This document shows positions 63,581 to 64,000 of a DNA stretch of 64,000 nt, in pieces. The notes below the pieces were generated by a model. That model was not told the origin of the DNA. It searched no databases and worked only from the letters and a program-made list of their open reading frames with translations. How positions within the stretch are numbered: position 1 is the first letter of the stretch; every line of letters starts with the position of its first letter. Both the position numbers and the translations under genes were made by a program. Location of the stretch: assembly GCA_009823505.1 (NCBI GenBank), contig VZQC01006699.1, positions 1,812,930-1,876,929 of the forward strand. Reading direction: 5' to 3'. Source of the stretch: Rhizomys pruinosus (lineage: Eukaryota > Chordata > Mammalia > Rodentia > Spalacidae).

Positions 63581-63829
63581 GGGGCTGGAGAGATGGCCTA
63601 GCGGTTAAGAGCGCCAACTGCTCTGCACCAACTGCTCTTACAGAGGACCCGGGTTCGATCCCCAGCACCCACATGGCAGCCGAGAACCGTCTGAAACTCC
63701 AATTCCAGGAGAACTCCAGTTCCAGGGGAATCCAACGCCCTCTTCTGACCTCTGTGGCATTGTTCGACACAGGTGCACAAACCTGCATGCAGACAGTACA
63801 TTCATACACATACAGAAATAAATAAAAAA
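63581..63829 (+). mobile_element. B2 SINE, duplicated subfamily, with head duplication
   Basis: Head GGGGCTGGAGAGATGGCCTAG; CCAACTGCTCT occurs twice (63614 and 63628), adding about 14 bp between A and B boxes. Both 17-bp units present. Confidence 0.97.
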
Positions 63830-63873
63830 CTACAATTCTGTAAGTACGAAGAATTAAGATAATTTTAATTTTT

Positions 63874-64000
63874 AAAAATTTATATTTTATGTGTATAAGT
63901 GTTATGCCTGCATGTCTGTAAGAGCATCCATGTAATGTAGTGCCATTGGAGACCAGAACGGGGTGTCAGATCCCCTGGGACTGGAGTTATGGATAGTTGT
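63874..64000 (-). mobile_element. B2 SINE, runs off the window
   Basis: Antisense: TTTTATGTGTATAAGTGTTATG, GATCCCCTGGGACTGGAG; cut at the window end. Confidence 0.92.

Overview
This window looks like non-coding nuclear DNA from a muroid rodent. It is dense with the SINE families B1 (7SL-derived), B2/B3 (tRNA-derived) and ID/B4, and also holds old mammalian L1 3' ends, MaLR-type LTRs and many simple repeats. B2, B3 and B4 together point to Muroidea. The B1 body (a GGGGCTACAGGGAGACCC stretch) and the B2 body (TTGCACGACACGGGTGCAC near the 3' end) differ from the mouse, rat and hamster forms I know, so another muroid lineage is likely. A spalacid such as a blind mole-rat would fit, but that is a guess.

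I found no protein-coding exon I can defend. The open frames are short, and many are translations of antisense B2, B1 or microsatellites. The window could be intergenic or a large intron; the sequence does not decide. Over a hundred SINE copies or fragments can be read, many with target-site duplications (TSDs) that allow relative dating.

Layout: 1-6 kb has MaLR LTR fragments broken by B2 and B1, an LTR-like insertion inside a B1, and an old L1 piece. 6-13 kb is a dense B1/B2/ID field with a B2 that was internally deleted and then exactly duplicated. 13.5-16.3 kb is repeat-poor. 16.5-17.9 kb is an old L1 3' end cut up by later SINEs. 19.9-20.7 kb is a rodent L1 3' UTR cut by a B1 and a B3. 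22.1-25.4 kb is the longest repeat-free block. 25.4-32.7 kb is SINE-rich again. 32.8-34.5 kb is a nest: old L1, then an ERV-type LTR, then B1 and B2. 38.05-38.53 kb is a B2 inside a B2. 42.36-42.91 kb is a long, well matched inverted repeat. 43.9-44.9 kb holds a purine tract followed by a pyrimidine tract. 45.5-50.9 kb has MaLR LTRs. 57-61 kb mixes B2 with L1 ends. 62.5-63.4 kb is a second copy of the ERV-type LTR, split by a B2.

The most notable items are (i) the 229-bp-arm inverted repeat at 42364-42909, able to fold into a long hairpin, and (ii) a young B2 subfamily defined by a 17-bp internal tandem duplication, with thirteen copies here, an apparent intermediate, and nested insertions that give its relative age.
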